DNA of 64,000 bases from Sphingobium cloacae (GTDB taxonomy: Bacteria > Pseudomonadota > Alphaproteobacteria > Sphingomonadales > Sphingomonadaceae): NCBI RefSeq assembly GCF_002355855.1, contig NZ_AP017655.1, positions 2,476,001 to 2,540,000 on the forward strand, given 5' to 3'. Every line of letters begins with the position of its first letter. The first letter of the stretch is position 1. A model generated the notes under the pieces. The model saw nothing but the letters and a program-made list of their open reading frames with translations. It searched no databases and was not told the origin of the DNA. Both the position numbers and the translations under genes were made by a program. Shown in pieces: positions 1 through 8,654 of this stretch.

Positions 1-537
1 GGATTGCTGGTTCTTGTCGCTCAGCAATTCCGTCAGCCGCTCGGTCAGGGTGGAGAGACGTTCCAGAAGCTGCGGCGCGTTGTTGAGCAGTTCGCCCAGC
101 GCACCCGGCTTGGTGGGGATGACCGGCACGCCGTCGGGGCAGGCGGATTGCGGATTATTCTCCGGGCACTGGATCGGCGGCGCGCCCTTGACCGCGCCGT
201 CCAGCACGATTTCCGACACGCCGGTGAAGCCCACGCCCTGAATGGTGGCGGTGGTGCCCAGCAGCACGGGGGTCCCTTCCTTCACGGAGATGCGGACCTT
301 CACGAAGCTGGGGTCGCGCTTCCACAGTTCGATCTTCTCGACCTGCCCGGAAGGAACGCCGGAATAATTGACGCTCGATCCCTTGGCGAGGCCGTTCACG
401 GACTGTTTGAAGAAGATGTCATATTCCTTGTTCTCCCCGTCCGACAGGCGGGAGAACCAGAAGGCGGCGAGCATGATCGCGGCCAGCAACAGCAGCGTGA
501 CCGTGCCCACCAGCACATGATTGGAGCGGGTTTCCAT
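1..537 (-). CDS. mlaD: MlaD family (MCE domain) phospholipid transport protein, partial
   Basis: Periplasmic lipid-binding subunit of the Mla ABC system. The reading frame starts at the ATG at 537-535 and runs off the window start, so at least 179 residues are seen and the C-terminus is missing. A single N-terminal membrane segment (about residues 8-27, rich in Leu/Ala) is followed by an MCE domain (about 37-115) with the typical 'VNYSGVPSGQVEKI' and 'PVLLGTTATIQGVGFTG' stretches. It lies 3 bp downstream of mlaF in the order mlaE-mlaF-mlaD, which supports the assignment. The trailing 'LTERLTELL' looks like the start of the helical part usual in the family. Confidence 0.9.
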   Translation of the reverse strand, partial: METRSNHVLVGTVTLLLLAAIMLAAFWFSRLSDGENKEYDIFFKQSVNGLAKGSSVNYSGVPSGQVEKIELWKRDPSFVKVRISVKEGTPVLLGTTATIQGVGFTGVSEIVLDGAVKGAPPIQCPENNPQSACPDGVPVIPTKPGALGELLNNAPQLLERLSTLTERLTELLSDKNQQS

Positions 538-540
538 ATC

Positions 541-1416
541 CTATCGCCTTCCGTCCGCTGGGTTTCCGGCAGCGGTCCTGCCGCGCTCGCGCTCCACCGC
601 CGCCGTGGCGGCGCGCCCGCGCGGGCCGTTGAAATATTCCTGTATCCACGGATGATCCGTCGCCAGCAACTCGTCGATCGTCCCCACCGCAATCACCTTC
701 TTGTCCGCCAGCACCGCCACCCGGTCGCAGATCGAATAGAGCGTGTCGAGATCATGAGTGATGAGAAAGACGGTGAGGCCCAGCGTCTGCTGCAAACTCC
801 GCGTCTGATCGTCGAACGCCGCCGCGCCGATGGGGTCGAGACCCGCCGTGGGCTCGTCGAGGAAGAGGAGGTCCGGGTCCAGCGCCAGCGCGCGGGCCAG
901 ACCGGCGCGCTTCTTCATGCCGCCCGACAGTTCGGCGGGATATTTGGGCCCGGCGTCGGCGGGCAGCCCGGTCATGCGGATCTTGTAGGCGGCGATCTCG
1001 TCCCGAAGCTGCGCGCCGATATTGGAATAATATTCCCGGATCGGCACTTCGACATTTTCCGCCACCGTCAGCGTGGAAAAGAGCGCGCCACCCTGAAACA
1101 GCACACCCCAGCGCTTGCGGATGGCCAGCGCCTCGTCATCCAGCCGCCCGATCATGGGTTCGCCGAACACCTCGATCTCGCCCTGGTCGGGTATCTGGAG
1201 GCCGATGATGGAGCGCATCAGCACCGACTTGCCCGTGCCGGACCCGCCGACCACGCCCAATATCTCCCCCTTGCGCACGTCGAGGTCCAGCCCTTCATGC
1301 ACGACCTGATCGCCGAAGCTGTTGCGCAGGCCACGGACGCAAATGGCGATGCCGTCTTTCTCCACGGCCTTTTCGACGCGGGATTCTTCCGCCACCAATT
1401 CTTCCTCGGGCGCCAT
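541..1416 (-). CDS. mlaF: ABC transporter ATP-binding protein MlaF
   Basis: ATPase of the Mla-type lipid transporter, 291 residues, acting on the cytoplasmic face with the MlaE permease. Walker A GGSGTGKS is at about 57-64, the ABC signature LSGGMKKR at about 163-170 and Walker B LLFLDE at about 183-188, followed by the D-loop AGLDP and the switch His in 'ITHD'. The start ATG shares its A with the last base of the mlaE stop (TGATG), so translation is likely coupled. The C-terminal 25 residues after 'WIQEYFNGPRG' are basic and low in complexity, longer than in E. coli MlaF. Confidence 0.93.
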   Translation of the reverse strand: MAPEEELVAEESRVEKAVEKDGIAICVRGLRNSFGDQVVHEGLDLDVRKGEILGVVGGSGTGKSVLMRSIIGLQIPDQGEIEVFGEPMIGRLDDEALAIRKRWGVLFQGGALFSTLTVAENVEVPIREYYSNIGAQLRDEIAAYKIRMTGLPADAGPKYPAELSGGMKKRAGLARALALDPDLLFLDEPTAGLDPIGAAAFDDQTRSLQQTLGLTVFLITHDLDTLYSICDRVAVLADKKVIAVGTIDELLATDHPWIQEYFNGPRGRAATAAVERERGRTAAGNPADGRR

Positions 1417-2525
1417 CAGTTCCAGCCCACCCAGGTGAAGAAGACCGCGAAGAAGGCGTCGAGCACGATGACGAGGAAGATCGCCTGCACCACGGCGGCG
1501 GTGGTGCGCAGGCCGACTTCCTCGGCATTGGCCTTGACCTGCATCCCCTGAAAACACCCCGCGATGGCGATGATGAGGCCGAAGACCGGCGCCTTGATAA
1601 GACCGACCCACAGGTCCGTGATCGGCACGACTTCCCGCAGCCGCTGGACGAAGGTGATGGGCGGGATATCGAGCGACACCGCGCAGAGGAACCCGCCGCC
1701 GATCACCGCGATGATGGAGGAATAGAAGCCCAGCAGGGGCATCATCACGACCACCGCCAGCGTCCGGGGCAGGACCAGCGCCTCCATGGGCGACACGCCG
1801 ATGGTGCGCATCGCGTCCACTTCCTCGGTCAGCTTCATCGTGCCCAGCTGCGCGGCGAAGGCGGAACCGGAACGGCCCGCCACCATGATCGCGGTCATCA
1901 GCACGCCCAACTCGCGGAAGGTAAGGCGCCCGACCAGGTTGATCGTCAACATCTCCATGCCGAACTGGCGCAGCTGCACCGATCCCTGCTGGGCGATGAC
2001 GATGCCTATCAGGAAGCTCATCAGGCCGATGATGCCGAGCGCCGACACGCCGACGACCTCGAACCGCTGCACCACGGCATTGACGCGGAAGCGGCGGGGA
2101 TGGCGGATGACATTCCATGTCGCGACCAGCGTCGCGCCGAAAAATCCGAGCAGGCCGAGCAGCGTGGAACCCGCCATGCTGACCGCCGCGCCGATCTCGC
2201 CCAGCACGCGCTGGATCGGGGGCACATAATCGGGGCGGATGGCGACCGGCTCGTCCAGCTTGCCGACGGCCGAAACCATGCGTTCCGCGTCGTCGCTGCC
2301 GCCCGTGACCTCGCAATCCAGCCTCTTGGCGGTGCGGTGCACGGTCCATGCGCCGATCGTGTCCATATGATCGACATCGGACAGGTCGATCGCGCTGACC
2401 GGCCCGTCCAGCGCATCGAGCCGCGCGGGCAGGTCGCGCAGGCAGGCTATGGTCAGCGCGCCGGAAAGCCGCACGACCGTGCTGCCATCGCGCGTTTCCT
2501 CAGCAAGATCAGCGGCTTTGTTCAT
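1416..2525 (-). CDS. mlaE: MlaE family permease with N-terminal STAS-like domain
   Basis: Inner-membrane permease of the Mla system, 369 residues. Residues 1 to about 100 form a STAS-like (anti-sigma antagonist type) domain ('VVRLSGALTIACL', 'AIDLSDVDHMDTIGAW'), followed by the MlaE permease domain with five to six hydrophobic segments from about 115 on. In E. coli the STAS partner MlaB is a separate protein; here it is fused to the permease, as known in other MlaE/TGD1-type proteins. First gene of the mlaEFD operon; the 98-bp gap to the divergent HAD gene presumably holds its promoter. Confidence 0.9.
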   Translation of the reverse strand: MNKAADLAEETRDGSTVVRLSGALTIACLRDLPARLDALDGPVSAIDLSDVDHMDTIGAWTVHRTAKRLDCEVTGGSDDAERMVSAVGKLDEPVAIRPDYVPPIQRVLGEIGAAVSMAGSTLLGLLGFFGATLVATWNVIRHPRRFRVNAVVQRFEVVGVSALGIIGLMSFLIGIVIAQQGSVQLRQFGMEMLTINLVGRLTFRELGVLMTAIMVAGRSGSAFAAQLGTMKLTEEVDAMRTIGVSPMEALVLPRTLAVVVMMPLLGFYSSIIAVIGGGFLCAVSLDIPPITFVQRLREVVPITDLWVGLIKAPVFGLIIAIAGCFQGMQVKANAEEVGLRTTAAVVQAIFLVIVLDAFFAVFFTWVGWN

Positions 2526-2623
2526 GCGTCCGGATTAGTGGTCCATTATCGGTTGCACGGCAAGCCGAAACGGCCCATCCGCACGATAGAACCAAGGGCA
2601 GGGACAAAAGTTCAGATCAAGGC

Positions 2624-3298
2624 ATGACCCACAGGCTGGCGTTTTACGACATGGACCGCACGGTGACCTATTCGGGCACCTATACCGGATTCCTGCTGCA
2701 TGTGGCGCGGCGGATGGCGCCGTGGCGGCTGTTGCTGTTTCCCGGCGTGGTGCTGATGATGCTGGCCTATGTGCTGAAGCTGGTGACGCGCCAGCGGTTG
2801 AAGGAAGTCAATCAGGGGCTGATGATCGGCTGGAACGTCGAGCGGGCGAAGCTGATGCCGCATGTCGAAAGCTATGCGGCGAGGGTGGTGGCGGGCAATG
2901 TCCGCCCCGGCGCGCTGGCGCAGATCGCGCGGGACAAGGCGGACGGGTGCACCCTGGTTCTGGCGACGGCCTCCTACCGCCTTTATGTCGAGCCGATCGC
3001 GCGGCGGCTGGGCTTCGACGCGGTGATCGCGACCGATCATCTGTCGCAGGACCTGCGCTATGTGCGCGCGAAGATCGCGGGCGAGAATTGCTACGACACG
3101 GGCAAGCTGCGGATGATAAAGGCATGGATGGCGGCAGAGGCCATCGACCGCTCGACGGCGCATATCCGGTCCTATTCCGATCATGTGTCGGACGCGCCGA
3201 TGCTGGAATTTTCCGATGTTCCCCATGCGGCCAACCCGCACAAGCCGCTGGCGAAGCTGGCGGCGGAGAAGGGTTGGGCGCGGGTCGACTGGCCCTAG
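2624..3298 (+). CDS. HAD-IB family phosphatase (SerB-like)
   Basis: A 224-residue HAD-superfamily hydrolase. Motif I is DMDRT (nucleophile Asp9, acid Asp11), the cap region has a hydrophobic stretch at about 28-52 that could be membrane-associated, and motif III/IV is seen in 'SYSDHVSDAPML' near residue 187. The pattern matches the PSPase-like IB subfamily that includes phosphoserine phosphatase and lysophospholipid/PGP-type phosphatases, so the substrate cannot be fixed. It is divergent from mlaE and convergent with the trans-sulfuration gene. Position 11 followed by Arg-Thr-Val fits the family consensus DxDxT/V. Confidence 0.82.
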   Translation: MTHRLAFYDMDRTVTYSGTYTGFLLHVARRMAPWRLLLFPGVVLMMLAYVLKLVTRQRLKEVNQGLMIGWNVERAKLMPHVESYAARVVAGNVRPGALAQIARDKADGCTLVLATASYRLYVEPIARRLGFDAVIATDHLSQDLRYVRAKIAGENCYDTGKLRMIKAWMAAEAIDRSTAHIRSYSDHVSDAPMLEFSDVPHAANPHKPLAKLAAEKGWARVDWP

Positions 3299-3304
3299 CG
3301 TTTC

Positions 3305-3328
3305 GTGCTCCTGCCTGCGCAGGAGCAC
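3305..3328. terminator. Perfect hairpin between convergent genes, also a dispersed repeat
   Basis: The arms GTGCTCCTGC and GCAGGAGCAC (10 bp, perfect) flank a CTGC loop, between the stops of the HAD gene (3298) and the PLP-enzyme gene (3338). There is no clean T-run, so it is a weak intrinsic terminator at best. A related 24-bp element in inverted orientation lies at 40738-40761. Confidence 0.5.
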
Positions 3329-3337
3329 TTTATCCTC

Positions 3338-4666
3338 TCAAGCTCCCATTGCCCGCAAAGCCTGCGCGAAGTCGGCGATCAGGTCGTCGGCATCCTCGCA
3401 GCCGATGGAGATGCGCACCATATTGTCGCCGATGTTGAGCGCCTTCTTGCGCTCCGCGGGCACGGACAGGTGAGTCATCGCGGCGGGGTGGCTCGCCAGC
3501 GTCTCCGTGCCGCCGAGGCTGACGGCGAGCTTCGCGATCCTGAGCGCGTCGAGGAAGGCGAAGGCTTCGGCCTCGCCGCCCTTGAGGTAAAGCGAGAAGG
3601 TGGAACCCGCGCCGCTGCAATGGCGGCGGTAGATGTCCGCCTGCCGCTCGGTTTCGGGGAAGCCGAGATAGACGACCTTCTCCACCTGCGGCTGGTCCCT
3701 GAGCCAGGCGCAGACCTTCGCCGCATTCTCGCCCGCCCGGCTCATCCGCAGTTCCAGCGTTTCGAGGCTCCGCAGCAGCATCCAGGCGGAATGGGGGTCG
3801 AGGATCGTGCCGATGGTGTTGCGCATCAGCCGGATGGTGTTGATGAGCGCGTTGCTGCCCAGCACGCCGCCCGCGACCAGATCGCTATGCCCGCCCGCAT
3901 ATTTGGTGAGGGAGTAGATGACGAGATCCGCGCCATGGGCCAGCGGATGATGCCACAGCGGACCCAGGAAGGTGTTGTCGATGGCGATGGGCGGCACATG
4001 GTCCGCGCCCGCGAACAATGCATCACGCCGCGCCGCGACCGCTTCCAGATCGACCAGCACATTGGTCGGATTGGCCGGGCTTTCGAGATAGAGGAGCGCC
4101 ACGCGGCCCAATCCCTTCGCCTTTTCGAGGACCGCGCCAATCTCCTCCTCCGTCGCGCCCGCCGGGAAATCGAGCCACTGGACGCCGAAACGCCCGAGGA
4201 TGCGCCCGATCAGCGATTCGGTCGCGGCATAGAGCGGCGCTGAATGGACGATCACGTCGCCCGGCTGCACCAGCGCGAGCAGGGTGGTGGCGATGGCCGA
4301 CATGCCGCTGGAAAAGAGCAGCGCATCCTCCGCCTCTTCCCAGACGGACAGGCGGTCCTCGGCGATTTCCTGATTCGGGCCGTTGAAGCGGGAATAGACG
4401 AGGCCCTCCGCGCCGCCGGGCCGGATGCCGGTCACGCCCTCGAAATGCCGCTTGCCCGCCGCCGCGCTTTCGAAGGCGAAGGTGGAGGTGAGGAAGATGG
4501 GGGGTTTCAGCGAGCCTTCGGACAAGGTGGGGTCATAGCCATGGCCCATCATCAGCGTCGCGGGCTTCAGCTTGCGCCCTTCGATCTCCATGATCGGGGC
4601 CTTGGGACGGCGGCGGTTGCGGGTGGGTTCGGCGCCGGTCAGCTCGGCTTCGGTTTCGCCGGTCAT
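3338..4666 (-). CDS. Cystathionine gamma-synthase family PLP-dependent enzyme
   Basis: Cys/Met-metabolism PLP enzyme of 442 residues. The PLP lysine is Lys255 in 'YSLTKYAGGHSDLVAGG'; the cofactor-binding 'SSGMSAIATTLLAL' (about 119) and 'IDNTF' (about 229) are in place. The family covers cystathionine gamma-synthase, beta- and gamma-lyases and methionine gamma-lyase, and sequence alone does not decide. Start chosen at 4666 because AGGAG lies 10 nt upstream; an upstream ATG at 4732 has no ribosome site. The N-terminal 50 residues are longer than in MetB/MetC. Single gene, divergent from the helicase. Confidence 0.85.
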   Translation of the reverse strand: MTGETEAELTGAEPTRNRRRPKAPIMEIEGRKLKPATLMMGHGYDPTLSEGSLKPPIFLTSTFAFESAAAGKRHFEGVTGIRPGGAEGLVYSRFNGPNQEIAEDRLSVWEEAEDALLFSSGMSAIATTLLALVQPGDVIVHSAPLYAATESLIGRILGRFGVQWLDFPAGATEEEIGAVLEKAKGLGRVALLYLESPANPTNVLVDLEAVAARRDALFAGADHVPPIAIDNTFLGPLWHHPLAHGADLVIYSLTKYAGGHSDLVAGGVLGSNALINTIRLMRNTIGTILDPHSAWMLLRSLETLELRMSRAGENAAKVCAWLRDQPQVEKVVYLGFPETERQADIYRRHCSGAGSTFSLYLKGGEAEAFAFLDALRIAKLAVSLGGTETLASHPAAMTHLSVPAERKKALNIGDNMVRISIGCEDADDLIADFAQALRAMGA

Positions 4667-4843
4667 CAGTCGGATACTCCTGCAAGGGGCGGCGTCCGGG
4701 GGCGCCGCTGTCATGGCGCGAGTGTAACGCATGAGGGCGGGAAAGAGCCAGCATCATCGGGAAACATTGTTTCTTCCGACAGCATTATTATTCTTCTCGC
4801 TGGCGGAAGTGACAGAGGGGCCACGCCTTCCTACATCCCTCCC

Positions 4844-7255
4844 ATGGACATAGCCCTTCCCGATCCGCTGGAGCGATGGTTCGCGGATCGCGGCTGGACG
4901 CCCCGCCGCCATCAGCGCGACATGCTGGCCGCCGCGCGCCGGGGCGAACATGCGCTGCTGGTCGCGCCTACGGGGGCGGGCAAGACGCTGGCGGGGTTCC
5001 TGCCGACGCTCGCCGACCTGATCGAACGACCGGGGGAGGGGCTTCACACCCTCTATATCTCGCCGCTGAAGGCGCTGGCGGTGGACGTCCGCCGCAACCT
5101 CCTCACCCCCATTGAGGAGATGGACCTTCCCATCCGCGTCGAGACGCGCACCGGCGATACGCCCTCGGATCGCAAGGCCCGACAGCGCGCCCGGCCCCCG
5201 CAGATATTGCTGACCACGCCCGAATCGCTTTCGCTGCTGCTGAGCTATCCCGACAGCTTCCTGATGTTTTCCGGGCTGAAGACGGTCATCGTCGATGAAG
5301 TCCACGCCTTCGCGACGCAGAAGCGCGGCGATCTGCTCAACCTGTCGCTGGCGCGCTTGCAGGCGATCCATCCGGGCCTGCGCCGCGTGGCGCTGTCCGC
5401 CACGGTGGCGGATGTGGACGCCTATCGCGCCTGGCTCGCGCCCGATGGCGACATCGACACGGTGACACCGGTGCTGGGCGAGCAGGGCGCGGAGCCGAAT
5501 GTCGCGATCCTCATCCCCGAAGGGCGCATCCCCTGGTCCGGCCACTCCGGCAAATATGCCGCCCGGCAGGTAATGGAGGAGATCGAGCGGCGGCAGACCA
5601 CACTCGTTTTCTGCAACACGCGGGGGCTGGCGGAGCTGATCTTCCAGTCGCTCTGGGCGGTGAACGACGCCAACCTGCCCATCGCGATCCACCATGGCAG
5701 CCTGTCCATCGAGGCGCGGCGCAAGGTGGAAAGCGCCATGGCGGCGGGGAAGCTGCGCGGCCTTGTCGCGACCGCCAGCCTCGACCTGGGCGTCGATTGG
5801 GGCAATGTCGATTGCGTGATCCAGATGGGGGCGCCCAAGGGTTCGTCCCGCCTGCTCCAGCGCATCGGCCGCGCCAATCACCGGCTCGACATGCCCAGCG
5901 AGGCGATCCTGATCCCCGGCAACCGCTTCGAATATCTGGAGGCCCGCGCCGCGCTCGACGCCGTGGAATCGGGCGAGCGCGATACGGACGATTTCCGGCC
6001 CGGCAGCCTCGACGTGCTGGCCCAGCATGTGATGGCGATGGCCTGCGCCGCGCCCTTCCGCGAGGAGGCGTTGCTGGCCGAAGTCCGCTCCGCCATGCCC
6101 TACAGCGCGCTGACGGACGAAGCCTTCGCCAACGTCCTGCATTTCATCGAGGGTGGCGGCTATGCCCTGCGCGCCTATGACCGCTTCAAGCGCCTGACCC
6201 GCGATCCGGACGGCACATGGCGCGTATCCCATCCCCGGTTCATCCAGCAGCACAGGATGAACGCGGGCATCATCGTCGACCAGCCGGTGCTGGACGTGCG
6301 CTTCGCCAATGGGCGCAAGCTTGGCACGGTGGAGGAGGGCTTCGCCGCCACGCTGCGACCGGGCGACAGCTTCTTCTTTTCCGGCATGGCGCTGGAAGTG
6401 GTGCGGATGGACCTGACCGACCTCATCGTGCGCGCGACGGCCAAGCAGGCGCGGCTGCCAAGCTGGGGCGGCACGCGCATGGCCATGTCCACGCGGCTTG
6501 CCGACCGGGTGCGCCACTTCCTCGCCGCGCCGGAGGAATGGCACCGCTTCCCCGAGGATGTGCGCGAATGGCTGGCGATGCAGAAATACCGGTCCGCGCT
6601 GCCGCAGCCGGGGCAGCTCCTGGTCGAAACCTTCCCGCATGAGGGGCGGCATTATCTGGTCTGCTACAGTTTCGAAGGGTGGAACGCGCATCAGTCGCTG
6701 GGGATGCTGCTCACCCGGCGCATGGACGCGCAGGGGTTAATGCCGCTGGGCTTCGTGTCGAACGACTATGCGCTGGCGGTCTATGGGTTGAAACCCGTCA
6801 CCGATCCGCAGAGCCTCTTTTCCGCCGACATCCTTGACCATGAGTTCGTGGAATGGGTGGAAGAATCGAGCCTGCTCAAGCGCGCCTTTCGCGACGTGGC
6901 GGTGATTTCCGGCCTGATCGAGCGGCAGCATCCCGGCAAGCGCAAGACCGGGCGGCAGGTGACCTTCTCCACCGACCTCATCTATGACGTGCTGCGCAAA
7001 TATCAGCCCGACCATCTGCTGCTGAAAGCCGCATGGGCCGACGCCCGCGCGCGGATGACGGATGTGGGGCGTCTGGGCGACCTCATAGACCGGGCGGCTT
7101 CCACCATGCTGCATGTCGATCTGGATCGCGTCAGCCCGCTGGCGGTTCCGGTGCTGATCCTCATCGGGCGCGAGCAGGTGGCGCAGGCCGCGGCGGAGGA
7201 CGCCCTTCTGATCGAGGCGGAGGCGCTGGTGGCCGAGGCGATGCGGGCGGATTAG
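4844..7255 (+). CDS. Lhr-like DEXH-box helicase (ligase-associated DNA damage response type)
   Basis: Superfamily 2 helicase, 803 residues. Motif I APTGAGKT is at about 41-48, motif II DEVH at about 149-152 with the Lhr-type continuation 'AFATQKRGD', motif III LSATV near 186, and motif VI in 'QRIGRANHR' near 343. After the two RecA domains comes the long Lhr C-terminal region (winged helix and DUF4290-like parts). Length and order match the alphaproteobacterial 'ligase-associated DNA damage response DEXH box helicase'. The ATP-dependent ligase, exonuclease and PdeM-type phosphoesterase that usually accompany it are not in this window. Its stop overlaps the stop of the convergent small gene by 3 bp. 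Confidence 0.9.
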   Translation: MDIALPDPLERWFADRGWTPRRHQRDMLAAARRGEHALLVAPTGAGKTLAGFLPTLADLIERPGEGLHTLYISPLKALAVDVRRNLLTPIEEMDLPIRVETRTGDTPSDRKARQRARPPQILLTTPESLSLLLSYPDSFLMFSGLKTVIVDEVHAFATQKRGDLLNLSLARLQAIHPGLRRVALSATVADVDAYRAWLAPDGDIDTVTPVLGEQGAEPNVAILIPEGRIPWSGHSGKYAARQVMEEIERRQTTLVFCNTRGLAELIFQSLWAVNDANLPIAIHHGSLSIEARRKVESAMAAGKLRGLVATASLDLGVDWGNVDCVIQMGAPKGSSRLLQRIGRANHRLDMPSEAILIPGNRFEYLEARAALDAVESGERDTDDFRPGSLDVLAQHVMAMACAAPFREEALLAEVRSAMPYSALTDEAFANVLHFIEGGGYALRAYDRFKRLTRDPDGTWRVSHPRFIQQHRMNAGIIVDQPVLDVRFANGRKLGTVEEGFAATLRPGDSFFFSGMALEVVRMDLTDLIVRATAKQARLPSWGGTRMAMSTRLADRVRHFLAAPEEWHRFPEDVREWLAMQKYRSALPQPGQLLVETFPHEGRHYLVCYSFEGWNAHQSLGMLLTRRMDAQGLMPLGFVSNDYALAVYGLKPVTDPQSLFSADILDHEFVEWVEESSLLKRAFRDVAVISGLIERQHPGKRKTGRQVTFSTDLIYDVLRKYQPDHLLLKAAWADARARMTDVGRLGDLIDRAASTMLHVDLDRVSPLAVPVLILIGREQVAQAAAEDALLIEAEALVAEAMRAD

Positions 7256-7512
7256 GCGGGCGTTTCGACCAGCTCCGCGATCTCGAAGACATGGCTTTTC
7301 CAGCCGCGCATCCTTGCCGCTTCCTGCGTGGCGATGCGTTTCTTCTTCGTGTCGGCAAGGGAGCGGCCGTGGCCCCAGAAAACCTCCGTCTTGCCGTTCT
7401 CCAGTTCGGCGACGATGCGCCAATAATGGGTGAAGCTGTCGGTCGTCGGGCCGATGGTCTTCACATAGCCATCGGGCATGGTGGCCGTCAGATAGCGCCG
7501 TTTCTTCCCCAT
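7252..7512 (-). CDS. Conserved small protein of unknown function (86 aa)
   Basis: No family recognised with certainty. The 86-residue product starts 'MGKKRRYLTATMPDGYVKTIGP' in pieces and carries several Trp/His residues ('TDSFTHYWRIVAELENGKTEVFWGHG'), then a basic helix ('SLADTKKKRIATQEAARMRGW'). No signal peptide or membrane span. It is the last gene of the minus-strand set SCO-YcgN-YgjP, 4 bp after the protease stop, and meets the helicase tail to tail. Aromatic content and length are compatible with a small nucleic-acid- or protein-binding fold, which is only a guess. Confidence 0.7.
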   Translation of the reverse strand: MGKKRRYLTATMPDGYVKTIGPTTDSFTHYWRIVAELENGKTEVFWGHGRSLADTKKKRIATQEAARMRGWKSHVFEIAELVETPA

Positions 7513-7516
7513 GCGC

Positions 7517-8254
7517 CTATCCCTTGAAGCGATGCAGCCCCGCGCCATGCGCCCGGAGCCATGCCCGCGCCGGTCGCGGATCGCGGCCCAATAGCTCCGC
7601 ATGGGCGGCGTGGAAGGCGGGGCTGTGGTCCATGTGGAGCAGATGCGCCAGTTCATGCGCGACGGTGGCCTGCCGCACCTCCGGCGGGCAGAGGATCAGC
7701 CGCCAGCTATAGCGGATCGCGCCGCTCGACGCGCAACTGCCCCAGCGGCTGCGCGGATCGCCCACGCCGACGGAGGCGACCGCCAGCCCATGCCGGGACG
7801 CCAGGTCGCGCGTTTCGCTTTCCAGCATCGCTTTCGCCCGGCCCCTGAGCCAGCGCGCTATGCGCGGGGCGACCGATTCAGCGGCTCCGCCCAGCAGAAG
7901 CCTGTCCTCCTCCAGCCGGATCGTGCGGGACGCGCCCTCCACCCAGCGGATTTGCACCTCGCGCCCCTCCAGCGGGAAGACCGCGCCGTCGCCCAGCACC
8001 ACCAGCGCGGGACGGGCGCTCATCTGCGCCTTTACCCAGCCTTCATGTCCCTGCGCCCAGCCGAGCGCGCGTTTCAGGCTGGCGCGGGCGGGCAGGGACA
8101 GGCGCAATTCGCCTCGCACGCCGTCGAGCGACAGTTTGTAGGCCCGCGCGCGGGCCGAGCGGCGGACGCGCACGGGCACCGCGACGCCATCCACGAGGAT
8201 CGCGGCTTCGTCAGAGTTCCCGGTCGACAAGATGATGTTCCCAATCACCCGCAT
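7517..8254 (-). CDS. YgjP/WLM-type zinc metalloprotease (M48-like, DUF45)
   Basis: About 245 residues. The zinc motif HELAH followed by 'LLHMDHSPAFH' is at about 199-214, and the family signature 'RSRWGSCASSGAIRYSWRLIL' (split: RSRWGSCASSG, then IRYSWRLIL) precedes it, as in YgjP/SprT-like proteins. Start is uncertain: the ATG at 8254 overlaps the upstream YcgN-family gene by 44 bp, while a GTG a few codons past the YcgN stop would also give a full domain. No signal peptide, so presumably cytoplasmic. Member of a four-gene minus-strand operon. Confidence 0.82.
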   Translation of the reverse strand: MRVIGNIILSTGNSDEAAILVDGVAVPVRVRRSARARAYKLSLDGVRGELRLSLPARASLKRALGWAQGHEGWVKAQMSARPALVVLGDGAVFPLEGREVQIRWVEGASRTIRLEEDRLLLGGAAESVAPRIARWLRGRAKAMLESETRDLASRHGLAVASVGVGDPRSRWGSCASSGAIRYSWRLILCPPEVRQATVAHELAHLLHMDHSPAFHAAHAELLGRDPRPARAWLRAHGAGLHRFKG

Positions 8255-8654
8255 CGGCCTCCGCCACGGTCCAGCCGCGCACGGATTCGCCGGCGCGGTG
8301 GACGGCTTCGCGGTCGCCGCAGATGAGGTAGTGCCATTCCGGCAGCGGCCTGCCTTCTTCGCGCAGGCGATAGGCACAGGTGCGGGGCAGCCAGCCGATC
8401 TGCTTCACCTTCTGCGGCGTCAGGCGCACGCAATCGGGCACGAAGCGGCGGCGGTCCTTGTAATTGGTGCATTGGCCGCTGTGCCGGTCGAGCAGGCGGC
8501 AGGCGACATTGGTGGGATAGATGCGCCCCGTATCCTCATCCTCCGCCTTGTGCAGGCAGCATTTGCCGCAGCCGTCGCACAGCGCCTCCCACTGCGCGCG
8601 GTCCAGCTGGTCGAGGGGTTTTTCCCAGAATTCCAATGGCCTCACTTCACCCAT
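8211..8654 (-). CDS. YcgN family cysteine-cluster protein (UPF0260)
   Basis: A 147-residue protein with the cysteine cluster CDGCGKCC (about 26-33) and further Cys residues in 'NVACRLLDRHSGQCTNY', 'PDCVRL', 'RTCAYRL' and 'LICGD', typical of the YcgN/UPF0260 (YkgJ-like) family, thought to bind zinc or an Fe-S centre. Function in the cell is unknown. The start ATG lies inside the last codons of the upstream SCO gene (13-bp overlap) and its own end overlaps the protease start, so the three are probably co-translated. Confidence 0.88.
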   Translation of the reverse strand: MGEVRPLEFWEKPLDQLDRAQWEALCDGCGKCCLHKAEDEDTGRIYPTNVACRLLDRHSGQCTNYKDRRRFVPDCVRLTPQKVKQIGWLPRTCAYRLREEGRPLPEWHYLICGDREAVHRAGESVRGWTVAEADAGDWEHHLVDREL

